A DNA stretch of 14,317 bases from Acidimicrobiaceae bacterium (GCA_947490975.1 CANLHV010000023.1:1-14317), one strand, 5' to 3'. Numbered from the stretch's first letter, positions 1-7,664 are shown. Notes: generated from the letters alone by a model not told the origin. Made by a program: numbers and translations.

Positions 1-648
1 CCAGCCATCTTGTGCGTTGTGCCACTTTCGTTGTGTCGCATCTTCAGTCGGCGTGTCCATCCAACCCGGATTCAATAGGTTCACGCGAATTCGATCACGC
101 ATCAACGAATAAGCACAATTGCGGGTCAATGTGTGCAGTGCACCTTTCGAAATTGCATAGTGCGTCAGGTTCACATCACCGCCGTAACCGGTAACACTGC
201 CGATGTTCACAACAGCGCCAGCAACGCCTTCGCGCTTCATAATCTTTGCGCAACCTTGAATCAACATGAATGGTGCACGCACGTTCACCGACATCATCGT
301 GTCAAACATCTCAGGTGTCGTATTCCAGACGCTGCCACGCGATGTCTCTGCCGCCGAATTAAGCAAACCGTGTACGACACCAAAGGCTTTGTCGACTGTT
401 TCAATTATTCGTGCTGGCTCATCTGGTTTCGCCAAATCAGCCGAAATAAAAATCGTCTTGGTGCCATAACTAGTCAATTCTTTTGCAAGCGCTTCACCTG
501 TTTTGGTATCACGACCAACCAGCGCCAAACCCGCAGCACCGCGCTCGACTGCCAGTCGAGCCACACACTCACCAACACCGCGTGATGCCCCGCTCAACAA
601 CAACACTTTTCCGTGCATGCTAGAAAAACTCGCTGCTGTTTCGTTCAC
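1..648 (-). CDS. SDR-family NAD(P)-dependent oxidoreductase, C-terminus cut by window edge
   Basis: Classical short-chain dehydrogenase/reductase, 216 codons visible, reading off the left edge. Seen, numbering from the GTG at 648: a glycine-rich cofactor loop SGASRGVG (residues 19-26), NSAA at 97-100 in the place of the usual NNAG, the structural Asn122, the catalytic Ser151, and Tyr164 and Lys168 in YAISK. The N-terminal Rossmann half and the active site are complete; only the C-terminal substrate loop is missing. Start choice: GTG at 648 has a weak AGG 8 bases upstream; ATG at 618 (MHGKVLLL) is a good alternative because SDR domains often begin just there. The gene follows iolD by 9 bases in the same frame, so it is almost certainly cotranscribed. 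By context it may act on an inositol, inosose or related cyclitol, but the substrate cannot be read from the sequence. Confidence 0.88.
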   Translation of the reverse strand, partial: MNETAASFSSMHGKVLLLSGASRGVGECVARLAVERGAAGLALVGRDTKTGEALAKELTSYGTKTIFISADLAKPDEPARIIETVDKAFGVVHGLLNSAAETSRGSVWNTTPEMFDTMMSVNVRAPFMLIQGCAKIMKREGVAGAVVNIGSVTGYGGDVNLTHYAISKGALHTLTRNCAYSLMRDRIRVNLLNPGWMDTPTEDATQRKWHNAQDGW

Positions 649-657
649 AATATTCGC

Positions 658-2502
658 CTACCAGCCAAGTCGTTGTTTCTTTTTGCCTTCGCGCATCTCT
701 TCGCCTGCCTTGAGCACCTCTTTGCGATGACTCGTTGTCGGCACGCCAACTTCCCAGAATGAGCCACCTTCGGTCCAGTCGTTTGAACTCGTCTTAATCA
801 CAATCACGTGAGTGCGATCTGATTTGCGAGCGCGAATGAAAGCCGCTTCTAAGTCATCGATTGAGCCGACAGTTTCAGCAATCGCCCCCATCGATTCGGC
901 ATGCTTGGCAAAATCGACATAAACAAGATTTTGCACATCGCAATCAATGATCTGATTGTTAAATGGCACGCCACCTTGGTTGACCTGCAATCTATTTATC
1001 ACGGCGTATCCACCGTTATCGCAGACAACCACGATCAACTTGTGACCATAAAGCACAGAACTATAAATATCGCTGTTCATCATCATGTATGAACCATCGC
1101 CGACGAACGAGATCACTTCGCGATTCGGCATCGCCATTTTGGCACCCCATGCACCAGAAAGTTCATATCCCATGCATGAGAACCCGTACTCGCAATCAAA
1201 CGAGTCGATGCTCTTGGCTCGCCAACCGTTGTTAAGTTCACCCGGAAACCCGCCCGCAGCAGTGAGCGCATAGTCGCCAACCTGGGCCAAGCGATCGGCG
1301 ACACCGACAACTTGGGCGTAGGTCGCAAGCTTGCTTGAATCTTTTTTCGCGATGCCATCTACATACGAGTGATACTTAGCCACTTCTGATTGGGCAAGTT
1401 TCGACCATGAGTCTTCAGCGCACCAACTTGCAAGAGCCGCAGTCATTTCTTCGAGCGTCACCCGCACGTCAGCCACTACGGGCAATGAGCGATGCTTCAC
1501 AGCATCAAACCGCGCTGTGTTTACGCCGATGAACTTCGTCTGCTCGTTGCTAAATATCGTCCACGAACCCGTGGTGAAATCTTGCAGTCTCGTACCAAGT
1601 GCCAAGACAACATCTGCTTGAGCAGCCAAAGTGTTTGCCGACTCGCAACCAGTCACACCGACTGGGCCCGCATTTAATTGGTGCGAAGCAAGTAGCGACG
1701 CTTTACCTGCAACAGTTTCAACAACCGGAATATTGTGCTTGGTTGCAAATTCGGCTAACTGCTTTTCGGCAAGCGAATAGTGAACTCCACCGCCACAAAT
1801 TATCAACGGACGTTTTGCTTGCTTAAGCGTCTTGATTGCACGATCAAGTTCGCTCACATCAGCGCGCGGACGCAATATCGTGTGCACGACTTCTTCGAAA
1901 AATACTTCTGGATAGTCAAAACTCTGCGCTTGCACATCTTGAGGCAAACTTATAAATGCTGGTCCGCAGGTGGCTGGGTCAAGCATCGTCGACACTGCAT
2001 GTGGCAATGATTGCAATAGTTGCTCAGGGGCCACAATGCGATCCCAAAATCGCACCACAGGTTTGAAAGCGTCGTTCACAGTTATCGATGGGTCTGAAAA
2101 TGTCTCAGCTTGTTGCAAAACCGGGTCGGGTATGCGATGCACAAATGTGTCACCAGCCAAAAACAAGACCGGCAGACGGTCGACATATGCAACGCCAGCG
2201 GCTGTCACCATATTTAGAGCACCTGGCCCAATTGATGAGGTCGCAACCATAATTTGCTGACGCCGCTTAGCCTTTGCAAAACCCACTGCGGCAAGCGCCA
2301 TACCTTGTTCGTTCTGACCGCGATAAGTTTTGATTTTGTTGCGATTTTCGTCGAGTGCGACACCCAGACTCGTCACATTGCCGTGACCAAAAATCGCCAA
2401 TACTCCAGGAAACAATTGTTCTTGTCGCCCGTCGACCACAATCTTTTGAGCAACCAAAAACCTAACTAGTGCTTGTGCTGTCGTTAGACGAATTGTCTTC
2501 AT
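658..2502 (-). CDS. iolD: 3D-(3,5/4)-trihydroxycyclohexane-1,2-dione acylhydrolase (IolD)
   Basis: Thiamine-diphosphate enzyme that hydrolytically opens the cyclohexane-dione ring to 5-deoxy-glucuronate in inositol catabolism; cytoplasmic. The 614-residue protein has the three-domain acetolactate-synthase fold: an N-terminal Pyr domain with the catalytic-type glutamate E65 in RGQNEQGMA, a central domain at about 220-360, and a C-terminal PP domain with the ThDP/Mg motif GDGS (468-471) running to DNGG (495-498). The opening (MKTIRLTTAQALVRFL) and the FPGVLAIFGHGNV stretch are characteristic of IolD rather than of acetolactate synthases. Length is close to that usual for IolD (about 620-640). 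No strong Shine-Dalgarno lies before the ATG; a CGAAC/GTTCG inverted repeat sits just upstream. It lies 68 bases after the ABC ATPase gene and is followed by the SDR gene, consistent with one operon. Confidence 0.95.
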   Translation of the reverse strand: MKTIRLTTAQALVRFLVAQKIVVDGRQEQLFPGVLAIFGHGNVTSLGVALDENRNKIKTYRGQNEQGMALAAVGFAKAKRRQQIMVATSSIGPGALNMVTAAGVAYVDRLPVLFLAGDTFVHRIPDPVLQQAETFSDPSITVNDAFKPVVRFWDRIVAPEQLLQSLPHAVSTMLDPATCGPAFISLPQDVQAQSFDYPEVFFEEVVHTILRPRADVSELDRAIKTLKQAKRPLIICGGGVHYSLAEKQLAEFATKHNIPVVETVAGKASLLASHQLNAGPVGVTGCESANTLAAQADVVLALGTRLQDFTTGSWTIFSNEQTKFIGVNTARFDAVKHRSLPVVADVRVTLEEMTAALASWCAEDSWSKLAQSEVAKYHSYVDGIAKKDSSKLATYAQVVGVADRLAQVGDYALTAAGGFPGELNNGWRAKSIDSFDCEYGFSCMGYELSGAWGAKMAMPNREVISFVGDGSYMMMNSDIYSSVLYGHKLIVVVCDNGGYAVINRLQVNQGGVPFNNQIIDCDVQNLVYVDFAKHAESMGAIAETVGSIDDLEAAFIRARKSDRTHVIVIKTSSNDWTEGGSFWEVGVPTTSHRKEVLKAGEEMREGKKKQRLGW

Positions 2503-2505
2503 GGC

Positions 2506-2522
2506 CGAACACTACGCGTTCG
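2506..2522. promoter_or_regulatory. Inverted repeat just upstream of the iolD start
   Basis: CGAAC and GTTCG arms separated by 7 bases lie 4 bases upstream of the iolD ATG. In the mRNA this could fold over the ribosome-binding region, or it could be an operator in DNA. The arms are only 5 bp, so chance is possible. Confidence 0.2.
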
Positions 2523-2570
2523 TATTAAGTGTTGCCTCAACTTGCTGCGCATTTGAGTTGCCGGCGCTAC

Positions 2571-3326
2571 CTAAGCAGCGTGAACGCGACCAGACATCAA
2601 CTCAATCAGTCGCTCATACGAAAGATCAGCCTTTTCAAACTGGCCCACCGATTGGCCACGATTGAGAATCAAGAAGCGATCGCCAACAGGCAGTGCGTGT
2701 TGCGGGTTGTGTGTAATCAAAATCACGCCAAGATCTCGTGCTGCAGCCGCTCTCACATAGCCCAACACTAAATCTGATTGGCGCACGCCGAGAGCTGATG
2801 TCGGTTCATCCAAAATAAGCACTCGTGCGCCGAAATAAACAGCGCGCGCAATCGCCACACTTTGACGCTCGCCACCAGAAAGCGTGCCGACAGGCTGATC
2901 GATATCGCGAACATCGATGCCCAACTTCGCCATTTCTTCTTTGGCTGTCTTTCGAGCGAACTTTGTGTCTAACAAATTGATTGGACCAAATCGACGAACA
3001 GGCTCAGAACCCAAAAAGAAGTTTCGCCACACCGACATCAAAGGCGCCATCGCCAAGTCTTGATAAACAGTCGCGATACCTAACGCACGCGCCTCACGTG
3101 GCGATTCAAAGGCAACTTCATGGCCTTCAAATTTATATTTTCCACCACTTGGCTTATGTAGACCCGAAATGATCTTGATGAAAGTTGATTTGCCCGCACC
3201 GTTGTCGCCAAGCACGCATGTCACTTGACCTGCAACGACTTTTGTAGAGACATTCTGCAACGCTCTGACGTTGCCGAAGTCTTTGCTTACGTTTTCGAGT
3301 TCAAGAAGCGGTGATTTTTCGCTCAT
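2571..3326 (-). CDS. Sugar ABC transporter ATP-binding protein (single-domain, FrcA type)
   Basis: Energises the adjacent permease, here presumably for inositol uptake; peripheral on the inner face of the membrane. The 251 residues contain Walker A GDNGAGKST (40-48), the Q-loop Gln89 (VYQD), the signature LSGGE (149-153), Walker B VLILDEP (169-175) with catalytic Glu174, and the switch His206. It is one nucleotide-binding domain, like FrcA of the fructose/ribose-type family, not the fused two-domain RbsA/XylG type of about 500 residues, so a homodimer is expected. Its ATG overlaps the permease stop in a 4-base ATGA, indicating translational coupling. The substrate is inferred only from the neighbouring iol genes. 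Confidence 0.93.
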   Translation of the reverse strand: MSEKSPLLELENVSKDFGNVRALQNVSTKVVAGQVTCVLGDNGAGKSTFIKIISGLHKPSGGKYKFEGHEVAFESPREARALGIATVYQDLAMAPLMSVWRNFFLGSEPVRRFGPINLLDTKFARKTAKEEMAKLGIDVRDIDQPVGTLSGGERQSVAIARAVYFGARVLILDEPTSALGVRQSDLVLGYVRAAAARDLGVILITHNPQHALPVGDRFLILNRGQSVGQFEKADLSYERLIELMSGRVHAA

Positions 3327-5347
3327 CGTTGTTCGTTCGCTTTCTTTCGTACGTAGTTATTAACCAGAACTGCGACCAACAAAACCGCGCCCAAGAAAAT
3401 GAAGCGACCGTCTTGGTTCCATTGCGCTGCCGGAATACCGTTCTTTGACACGGCCATAATCAATGCGCCAAGCGAAGCACCCACGACCGAGCCATATCCG
3501 CCAGTCATTAAGTTGCCACCAACTACCGCCGCAATGATGTATTCAAATTCTTGACCATCACCTTGCTGAGCCTGAACCGAGTTCAGACGCATCAAAATCA
3601 TCGCCCCCACGAATGCACCCATCAGTGAAGTTGCCATAAACAGCGCTGTCTTCACTTTGTCAGCGGGCACACCAGTCGCGCGAGCAGCGTCTTTATTGCC
3701 GCCAACTGCGAAAATCCAGTTGCCATACTTGGTCTTCGTCAAAACGAACGCGCCGACTGCCGTGAAGAACATCCACCAGAAAACCGACATTCGAAACACA
3801 CCGTCAGAAAGCAACAATCTGACGCTCAAGGCAATGGCGCCGATAACCACACCAAGCAACACCATGCGACGACCGAGTTGATCTGCCGCTTCATCGGCTT
3901 TTGTTCGCGATCGATGCGAAGCCTCTACAAGAGTTGTCGCCAATGCAAGCGCCGAAGCAAGCAACAAACTGGTGAAAATTCCGCCCCTGAATCGTGGAGC
4001 GCTCGAATCGGCCCGCAGAGTAAAAGCCACAAACACAAACGCGACAGTCATCAGCACACCGATATTGATGAACCACTTTGTCGACGACTTTCCGGCAGCG
4101 CGACGGGCTTGATAGAAACAAGTTGCAGCGCCCACGCCGGCAACAGTTATCAATACTGCGCGAACTGCTTGCACGGTCGTCAACTGAAACAGCGAGACAA
4201 TGCCGGTCAACGAGACGAGACAAATAATTGGCAGGCGAACGATCAGGCTCGCAATCACTCTGCCACGACGCTCAACATCACCACGCATGAATGAGCGAAT
4301 CGTGATTACTAATGGCAGTGCTCCTGCTGCAATCGCGACTACGAACCTCATCCAAAGTGGCATCCATTGCAACATCACGCGCTCTTCATTGCGGTCAAAG
4401 AGTTGCCCCGAGAAACTTGCGACAAGCACACCCAGTAGACCCAAACCAAGGAATTTCTTCGATGCGACTGGCAACGATCCGACAACTTTCTCGCGACTAT
4501 CAAATCTGGCTCTTGCATAAAACACGATCGCCACGACTGTGCCAATCAAGCCGACAACTCCAGCCAGAGTGTTGCCATTCACCGAATCTGTGCGATGCAG
4601 CGTAAGCACACCGAAAATTGCAGCGGCTACACCAACAAGTGCAAGTAAAAAATGAGTGTTTGATCGTTGCGCCCTGCGCACCAGAGCCTGCTCCATGAAC
4701 CCAAGAATCATCAAAGCAGCAAATAACAAACCACCGACAAGAAAAATAACATCGCGATATTTCATGTCGCCGAATTTATTTTCACCACCCAGCACTGCCT
4801 TAAAAAAGCCGTATCCATGTGCTTTGTCAACATCTGAAACGTTTACAAGAGAATTTATTCGCTTCGAAAAAACTAGGTTTGCTCCCTTGATTACGAAAAA
4901 CGAACCGAGTGTCACAATGAAACTAGGTAAACCCGTTCGATTTACTAAAAAGCCGTTCCACCAACCCACACAACCCGCCAACAAAAATGCAGCAGGTATA
5001 CAAATCCAAAGTGAAATGCCGCCATCGGTGAAATACTTGGCCATCAGCGCAATCGTCACTCCGCTTGCGCCAGTCATTACGCCGGCTGACAAGTCGAACT
5101 CGCCACCGATCATCAACAAAGCAACTGTCACGGCCATGATGCCGAGAGGCGCTGCAACGTCTAAAAAGTTTGCGGTGCTACCGGCCGTGCCGAACTTGTC
5201 ACCATTACCCCAGAAAAATGCCCAAACAACCACCGCACCAATGAGTGCACCAATTTCGGGTGACACCAAAAGTCTCTTGATCGGCCCTCGATAGGTGATT
5301 CTTTCATCACCGGTTTTGGTTGGCGTCAGGCCATCAACTTCGCTCAC
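3323..5347 (-). CDS. Sugar ABC transporter permease (RbsC/FrcC family) with a large internal membrane insertion
   Basis: Membrane channel of the CUT2-type sugar importer. Family hallmarks: GGEFDLSAG (81-89), WWNGFLVNRTGLPSFIVTLGS (about 129-149), the FWWMFFTAVGAFVLTKTKYG helix (about 533-551), the coupling segment GGNKDAARATGVPADKV (559-575, contacts the ATPase), and AAVVGGNLMTGGYGS (616-630). Family members are usually about 320-430 residues; this one is 674. The excess lies between about residue 208 and 530, where the canonical protein passes directly from a short extracytoplasmic loop into the FWW helix; it holds roughly ten extra hydrophobic segments. The ORF is continuous, with no stop or frameshift. 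Start is GTG at 5347, backed by a strong Shine-Dalgarno GGGGGA (5355-5360) 7 bases away. It follows the binding-protein gene across an intercistronic hairpin and overlaps the ATPase gene by 4 bases. Confidence 0.93.
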   Translation of the reverse strand: MSEVDGLTPTKTGDERITYRGPIKRLLVSPEIGALIGAVVVWAFFWGNGDKFGTAGSTANFLDVAAPLGIMAVTVALLMIGGEFDLSAGVMTGASGVTIALMAKYFTDGGISLWICIPAAFLLAGCVGWWNGFLVNRTGLPSFIVTLGSFFVIKGANLVFSKRINSLVNVSDVDKAHGYGFFKAVLGGENKFGDMKYRDVIFLVGGLLFAALMILGFMEQALVRRAQRSNTHFLLALVGVAAAIFGVLTLHRTDSVNGNTLAGVVGLIGTVVAIVFYARARFDSREKVVGSLPVASKKFLGLGLLGVLVASFSGQLFDRNEERVMLQWMPLWMRFVVAIAAGALPLVITIRSFMRGDVERRGRVIASLIVRLPIICLVSLTGIVSLFQLTTVQAVRAVLITVAGVGAATCFYQARRAAGKSSTKWFINIGVLMTVAFVFVAFTLRADSSAPRFRGGIFTSLLLASALALATTLVEASHRSRTKADEAADQLGRRMVLLGVVIGAIALSVRLLLSDGVFRMSVFWWMFFTAVGAFVLTKTKYGNWIFAVGGNKDAARATGVPADKVKTALFMATSLMGAFVGAMILMRLNSVQAQQGDGQEFEYIIAAVVGGNLMTGGYGSVVGASLGALIMAVSKNGIPAAQWNQDGRFIFLGAVLLVAVLVNNYVRKKANEQR

Positions 5348-5374
5348 GCTCTTATCCCCCGAAAACTAACTAAC

Positions 5375-5446
5375 TAATCAAAAAATCAAAAACAAAAAAT
5401 CAAACCGGGTTGGTCCGCCCGCTCAAACAAGAGCGAACGGACCAAC
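5375..5446 (-). terminator. Intercistronic hairpin and T-rich tract between binding-protein and permease genes
   Basis: On the minus strand, 24 bases after the binding-protein stop, arms at 5409-5417 and 5438-5446 form a 9-bp stem (core TTGGTCCG/CGGACCAA). A 2x2 mismatch separates this from an inner 5-bp stem CGCTC/GAGCG with loop 5425-5430. The transcript then runs through CCCGG into several T runs (about 5375-5404). This looks like a partial rho-independent terminator or a 3' stabiliser that would leave the binding protein more abundant than permease and ATPase, a common arrangement in binding-protein transporters. The T tract starts about 5 bases after the stem, so readthrough is likely. 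Confidence 0.7.
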
Positions 5447-5469
5447 TTCCGATTAGAACAACTAACTAA

Positions 5470-6474
5470 TTAGCGAGTTCCCTTGCCAACAAGTTCTTGA
5501 ACTGCGACAACGTTTGACTTGTCAACAAATCCAGGGCCTGTCATAACTGGCAATCCGCCACCGACCGTGTTCGAGTTCGTCACGTTGAGGTAGAGGAATA
5601 CAACAGCAAGGTATCCCTGAAGGAATTGCTGTTGGTCAATTGTGAAGGTCAACTTGTCTTCGTTGATGTAATCAAGGATTTCTGTCGAGAGGTCGAAACC
5701 ACCCATTGGCATTGTGCGACCGAGTTCAGCGGCTGCGTTTGCGCCGTCAACTGCGATTACTGGACCAGTACCAAGGAATGCGTTGATCGATGGATCTGCA
5801 TCGAGCGCTGCCTTGATTTCACCCTGCTGAGCAACGCGGTCTGCGTCACCTGAAGTTGTGATCTGGATAACTTTGCCACCGAATGTCTCTGCTGCTGCGT
5901 TGCAACGAGTTTCAAGCGCAACGTTGCTCTGCTCTTGCTTTGCGCAAAGAAGCACAGTTCCGCCTGCAGCCTTCAAACGCTCACCAGCACCACGGCCGGC
6001 GATTGTCTCGTCTTGACCGACGTGAGTGATTGCACCGAGACCCTTGAACAAGTCTGAACCTGAGTTAAGAGTGATCAATGGAATACCTGCATCAACAACT
6101 TTCTTAAGTGCACCTTCGAGAGCTTTTGGATCAGCAAGTGAAACGGCAATACCGTCTACACCGTCAGTCACTGCTTGCTCAATCATTTGTGCTTGATCTT
6201 GTGCGTTGTTGTTTGCACCCTGGTAATTCATTGTGATACCAAGTGCTGCACCTGCAGCCTCTGCACCCTTTTGAGCTACCGACCAGAATACGCCGTCGTC
6301 ACCGTGGGTGATAACTGCGATTGTGATGTCTTCGCCAGCTGTTACTTCAGCTGAATCTTCTGTCGCAGCAACTTCTTCAGTCTCGGTTGACGAGTCTGAT
6401 GAACCGCCACAAGCGGCGAGCGCCAAGAGTGCTGATGCACCGAGGACGGCTCCCCATGTTTTGCGAATCTTCAT
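5470..6474 (-). CDS. Lipoprotein sugar-binding protein of an ABC importer (Peripla_BP_4/RbsB-like)
   Basis: Extracytoplasmic receptor that delivers sugar, here presumably inositol, to the neighbouring permease. The 334 residues open with a lipoprotein signal: basic MKIRK, a hydrophobic core, and the lipobox LAAC (19-22), followed by a Ser/Thr/Glu-rich linker to about residue 48. The mature domain has the ribose-binding-protein pattern: ITIAVITHGDDGVFWSVAQKG (about 49-70), AVTDGVDGIAVSLADP (about 106-121), DAGIPLITLNSG, then GGFDLSTEIL and FTIDQQQFLQGYLAV in the second lobe. A strong Shine-Dalgarno, AAGGGGAG, ends at 6481, 6 bases before the ATG. It is separated from the permease gene by a hairpin, as expected for the most highly expressed subunit. 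Ligand identity is inferred from context only. Confidence 0.93.
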   Translation of the reverse strand: MKIRKTWGAVLGASALLALAACGGSSDSSTETEEVAATEDSAEVTAGEDITIAVITHGDDGVFWSVAQKGAEAAGAALGITMNYQGANNNAQDQAQMIEQAVTDGVDGIAVSLADPKALEGALKKVVDAGIPLITLNSGSDLFKGLGAITHVGQDETIAGRGAGERLKAAGGTVLLCAKQEQSNVALETRCNAAAETFGGKVIQITTSGDADRVAQQGEIKAALDADPSINAFLGTGPVIAVDGANAAAELGRTMPMGGFDLSTEILDYINEDKLTFTIDQQQFLQGYLAVVFLYLNVTNSNTVGGGLPVMTGPGFVDKSNVVAVQELVGKGTR

Positions 6475-6496
6475 TAATTTCTCCCCTTATTGTTGT

Positions 6497-6532
6497 TTTT
6501 AAACGCACAGGATTTTCCTGCCTGTAATAAGT
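6497..6532 (-). promoter_or_regulatory. Possible promoter with internal palindrome upstream of the binding-protein gene
   Basis: On the minus strand a weak TTACAG and TTTAAA pair, 18 bases apart, precedes the Shine-Dalgarno. Between them lies the 13-bp palindrome CAGGA-TTT-TCCTG (6508-6520), well placed for a repressor. The -35 match is poor, so the promoter call is tentative. Confidence 0.25.
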
Positions 6533-6561
6533 TAGTGCCCAATAGATGCCTGGGCAAACCC

Positions 6562-6574
6562 GACCAAAATGGTC
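6562..6574. promoter_or_regulatory. 13-bp palindrome GACCA-AAA-TGGTC, possible operator
   Basis: A 5-3-5 inverted repeat in the non-coding gap between the iolE-like and binding-protein genes. It shares the 13-bp geometry, but not the half-site, of the palindrome at 6508-6520. A further GCCCA/TGGGC pair lies at 6537-6555. No regulator gene in the window links to it. Confidence 0.25.
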
Positions 6575-6592
6575 AGAAACCTCTTAGTTTTC

Positions 6593-6618
6593 GGCTCGCC
6601 ACGGCACGTGCGTGAGCC
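6593..6618 (-). terminator. Weak hairpin downstream of the iolE-like gene
   Basis: GGCTC/GAGCC outer arms and CACG/CGTG inner arms with loop GCA start 13 bases after the iolE-like stop. There is no T run on the minus strand afterwards, so it is at most a weak or rho-assisted terminator, or an mRNA end stabiliser. Confidence 0.3.
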
Positions 6619-6631
6619 AGGGTCTTATCTA

Positions 6632-7522
6632 CTAGAGCTTCGACAGATAACTGATACTGCGCCGTACGCCTGCAGTCGAAATCTTTGCATCTCGCGGCTG
6701 ATCGCCAACGATTGCCATGTCTTGCTCGAGCACGTACCAACCTTCGTAGCCGTTTGACTCCATAACGTCGATCGCCTCGGCAATTTTCACGTCACCGTCA
6801 CCGGCGGCGCAGAACACGCCATCTCGAGTTGCTTCCATCAATGTGATTTCGCCTGCCAAAAACTTCGCCGCCACGCTCATCTTCACGTCTTTGACATGAA
6901 AGTGATCGATGCGTGAAAAGTTTTCTCGCGCAAACTTCACAGGGTCGGTGCCACCGATTTGTAGATGACCTGTATCAAGTAACCAGCGCACATCTGAGCC
7001 AGCCAATACTCGGTTCACATCATCTTGAGTTTCAACAAGTGTGTTCAAGTGCGGATGAAGAACCTGCTTGATGCCGTAACCCGCACAAATCTCGTCAATT
7101 TCTTTGAAGCCGTCAAACATCGCCTGCCACTGCGCGTCTGAAAGTTTGAAACGCTTTCCCCAACCTTCGTCAACTACGACAGCAGTGATGAAAAAACCTT
7201 TTCCTGTTTTGCTCAAAAGGTTTGCCGAGAAATGAGCTGCCTTGCGCATTGTCTCGCGCTGCGCAAGATCGTGCATCACAAGCGGCACGAATGCGCCGAC
7301 GATCGGCAAACCAAATTCATTAGCCACACTTGAAACTTCTTCTGGCGTGCTGCCGAGATAGCCAACTGGTCCTTGCTCGGTTGCTTTCAAGCCGACTGCT
7401 TTCATCTCACCGAGAACTGTGCGTGCATCAAGCTGAAAACCCCAGTCGGGCACTTCGCACACACCCCACGAAATTGGATTTCCGACAAGTCGGTCAACTA
7501 CTGAAACTTTGGTCTTAGACAT
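6632..7522 (-). CDS. iolE: Inosose dehydratase-like TIM-barrel protein (IolE family)
   Basis: Probably removes water from 2-keto-myo-inositol (inosose) to give the dione that leads to the IolD substrate; cytoplasmic, metal dependent. The 296-residue protein belongs to the AP-endonuclease-2/xylose-isomerase-like barrel family and matches the usual IolE length (about 297). Seen: NPISWGVCEVPDWG at the N-terminus (15-28), LHPHLNTLVET (155-165), LLDTGHLQIGGTDP (181-194), DHFHVKDVK (206-214) and VLEQD (264-268); the His, Asp and Glu in these blocks are the expected metal ligands. A purine-rich GAGAAGAAAG precedes the ATG at about 10 bases. It stands first in the minus-strand transporter–iolD unit. 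IolH or a sugar isomerase/epimerase of the same superfamily is the main alternative, but the dehydratase reading fits the otherwise complete pathway. Confidence 0.75.
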   Translation of the reverse strand: MSKTKVSVVDRLVGNPISWGVCEVPDWGFQLDARTVLGEMKAVGLKATEQGPVGYLGSTPEEVSSVANEFGLPIVGAFVPLVMHDLAQRETMRKAAHFSANLLSKTGKGFFITAVVVDEGWGKRFKLSDAQWQAMFDGFKEIDEICAGYGIKQVLHPHLNTLVETQDDVNRVLAGSDVRWLLDTGHLQIGGTDPVKFARENFSRIDHFHVKDVKMSVAAKFLAGEITLMEATRDGVFCAAGDGDVKIAEAIDVMESNGYEGWYVLEQDMAIVGDQPRDAKISTAGVRRSISYLSKL

Positions 7523-7544
7523 TTGTTTTTCTTTCTTCTCGTTA

Positions 7545-7613
7545 CGTCAAATTCAAACTAGTAGAGAACAGGCCCGTCAACTATTGTTTTCATAAATCAG
7601 AGCAAAATTTTAT
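7545..7613. promoter_or_regulatory. Divergent promoter region between iolE-like and protease genes
   Basis: The iolE-like ATG and the first ordinary start of the protease are 142 bases apart and divergent. On the minus strand a consensus-like -35 TTGACG (7580-7575) is seen, and CGTCAA recurs at 7545-7550; no convincing -10 follows either. On the plus strand TTGTTT (7584-7589) and TTTTAT (7608-7613) are 18 bases apart, giving a possible start near 7620. These are pattern matches only. Confidence 0.3.
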
Positions 7614-7664
7614 CTTTTCGCGATACTTTGCCTTATTGCGGCTTCGCTGTTCACTTTTGCGCAA

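Noticed and set aside
133..585. Open plus-strand frames over the left edge
   Set aside because: They are antisense to an SDR with an intact cofactor loop and Tyr-x3-Lys motif on the minus strand.
2536..2560. Inverted repeat CTCAA...TTGAG / CAACT...AGTTG between the ATPase gene and iolD
   Set aside because: Only 5-bp arms around a 12-13 base loop and no T run on the minus strand, so I do not call it a terminator.
4656..5294. 212-codon open frame on the plus strand opposite the permease
   Set aside because: It is antisense to a clear membrane-protein gene, has a Pro/Thr/Ser/Lys-rich composition from the reverse of hydrophobic codons, and has no recognisable motif.
5363..5404. A-rich short repeats (aactaact, aatcaaaaa) suggesting a repeat array or CRISPR
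   Set aside because: The units are tiny and irregular with no spacers; they are the T tract of the intercistronic terminator and simple-sequence drift. No CRISPR array, tRNA, rRNA, IS element or phage gene was seen anywhere in the window.
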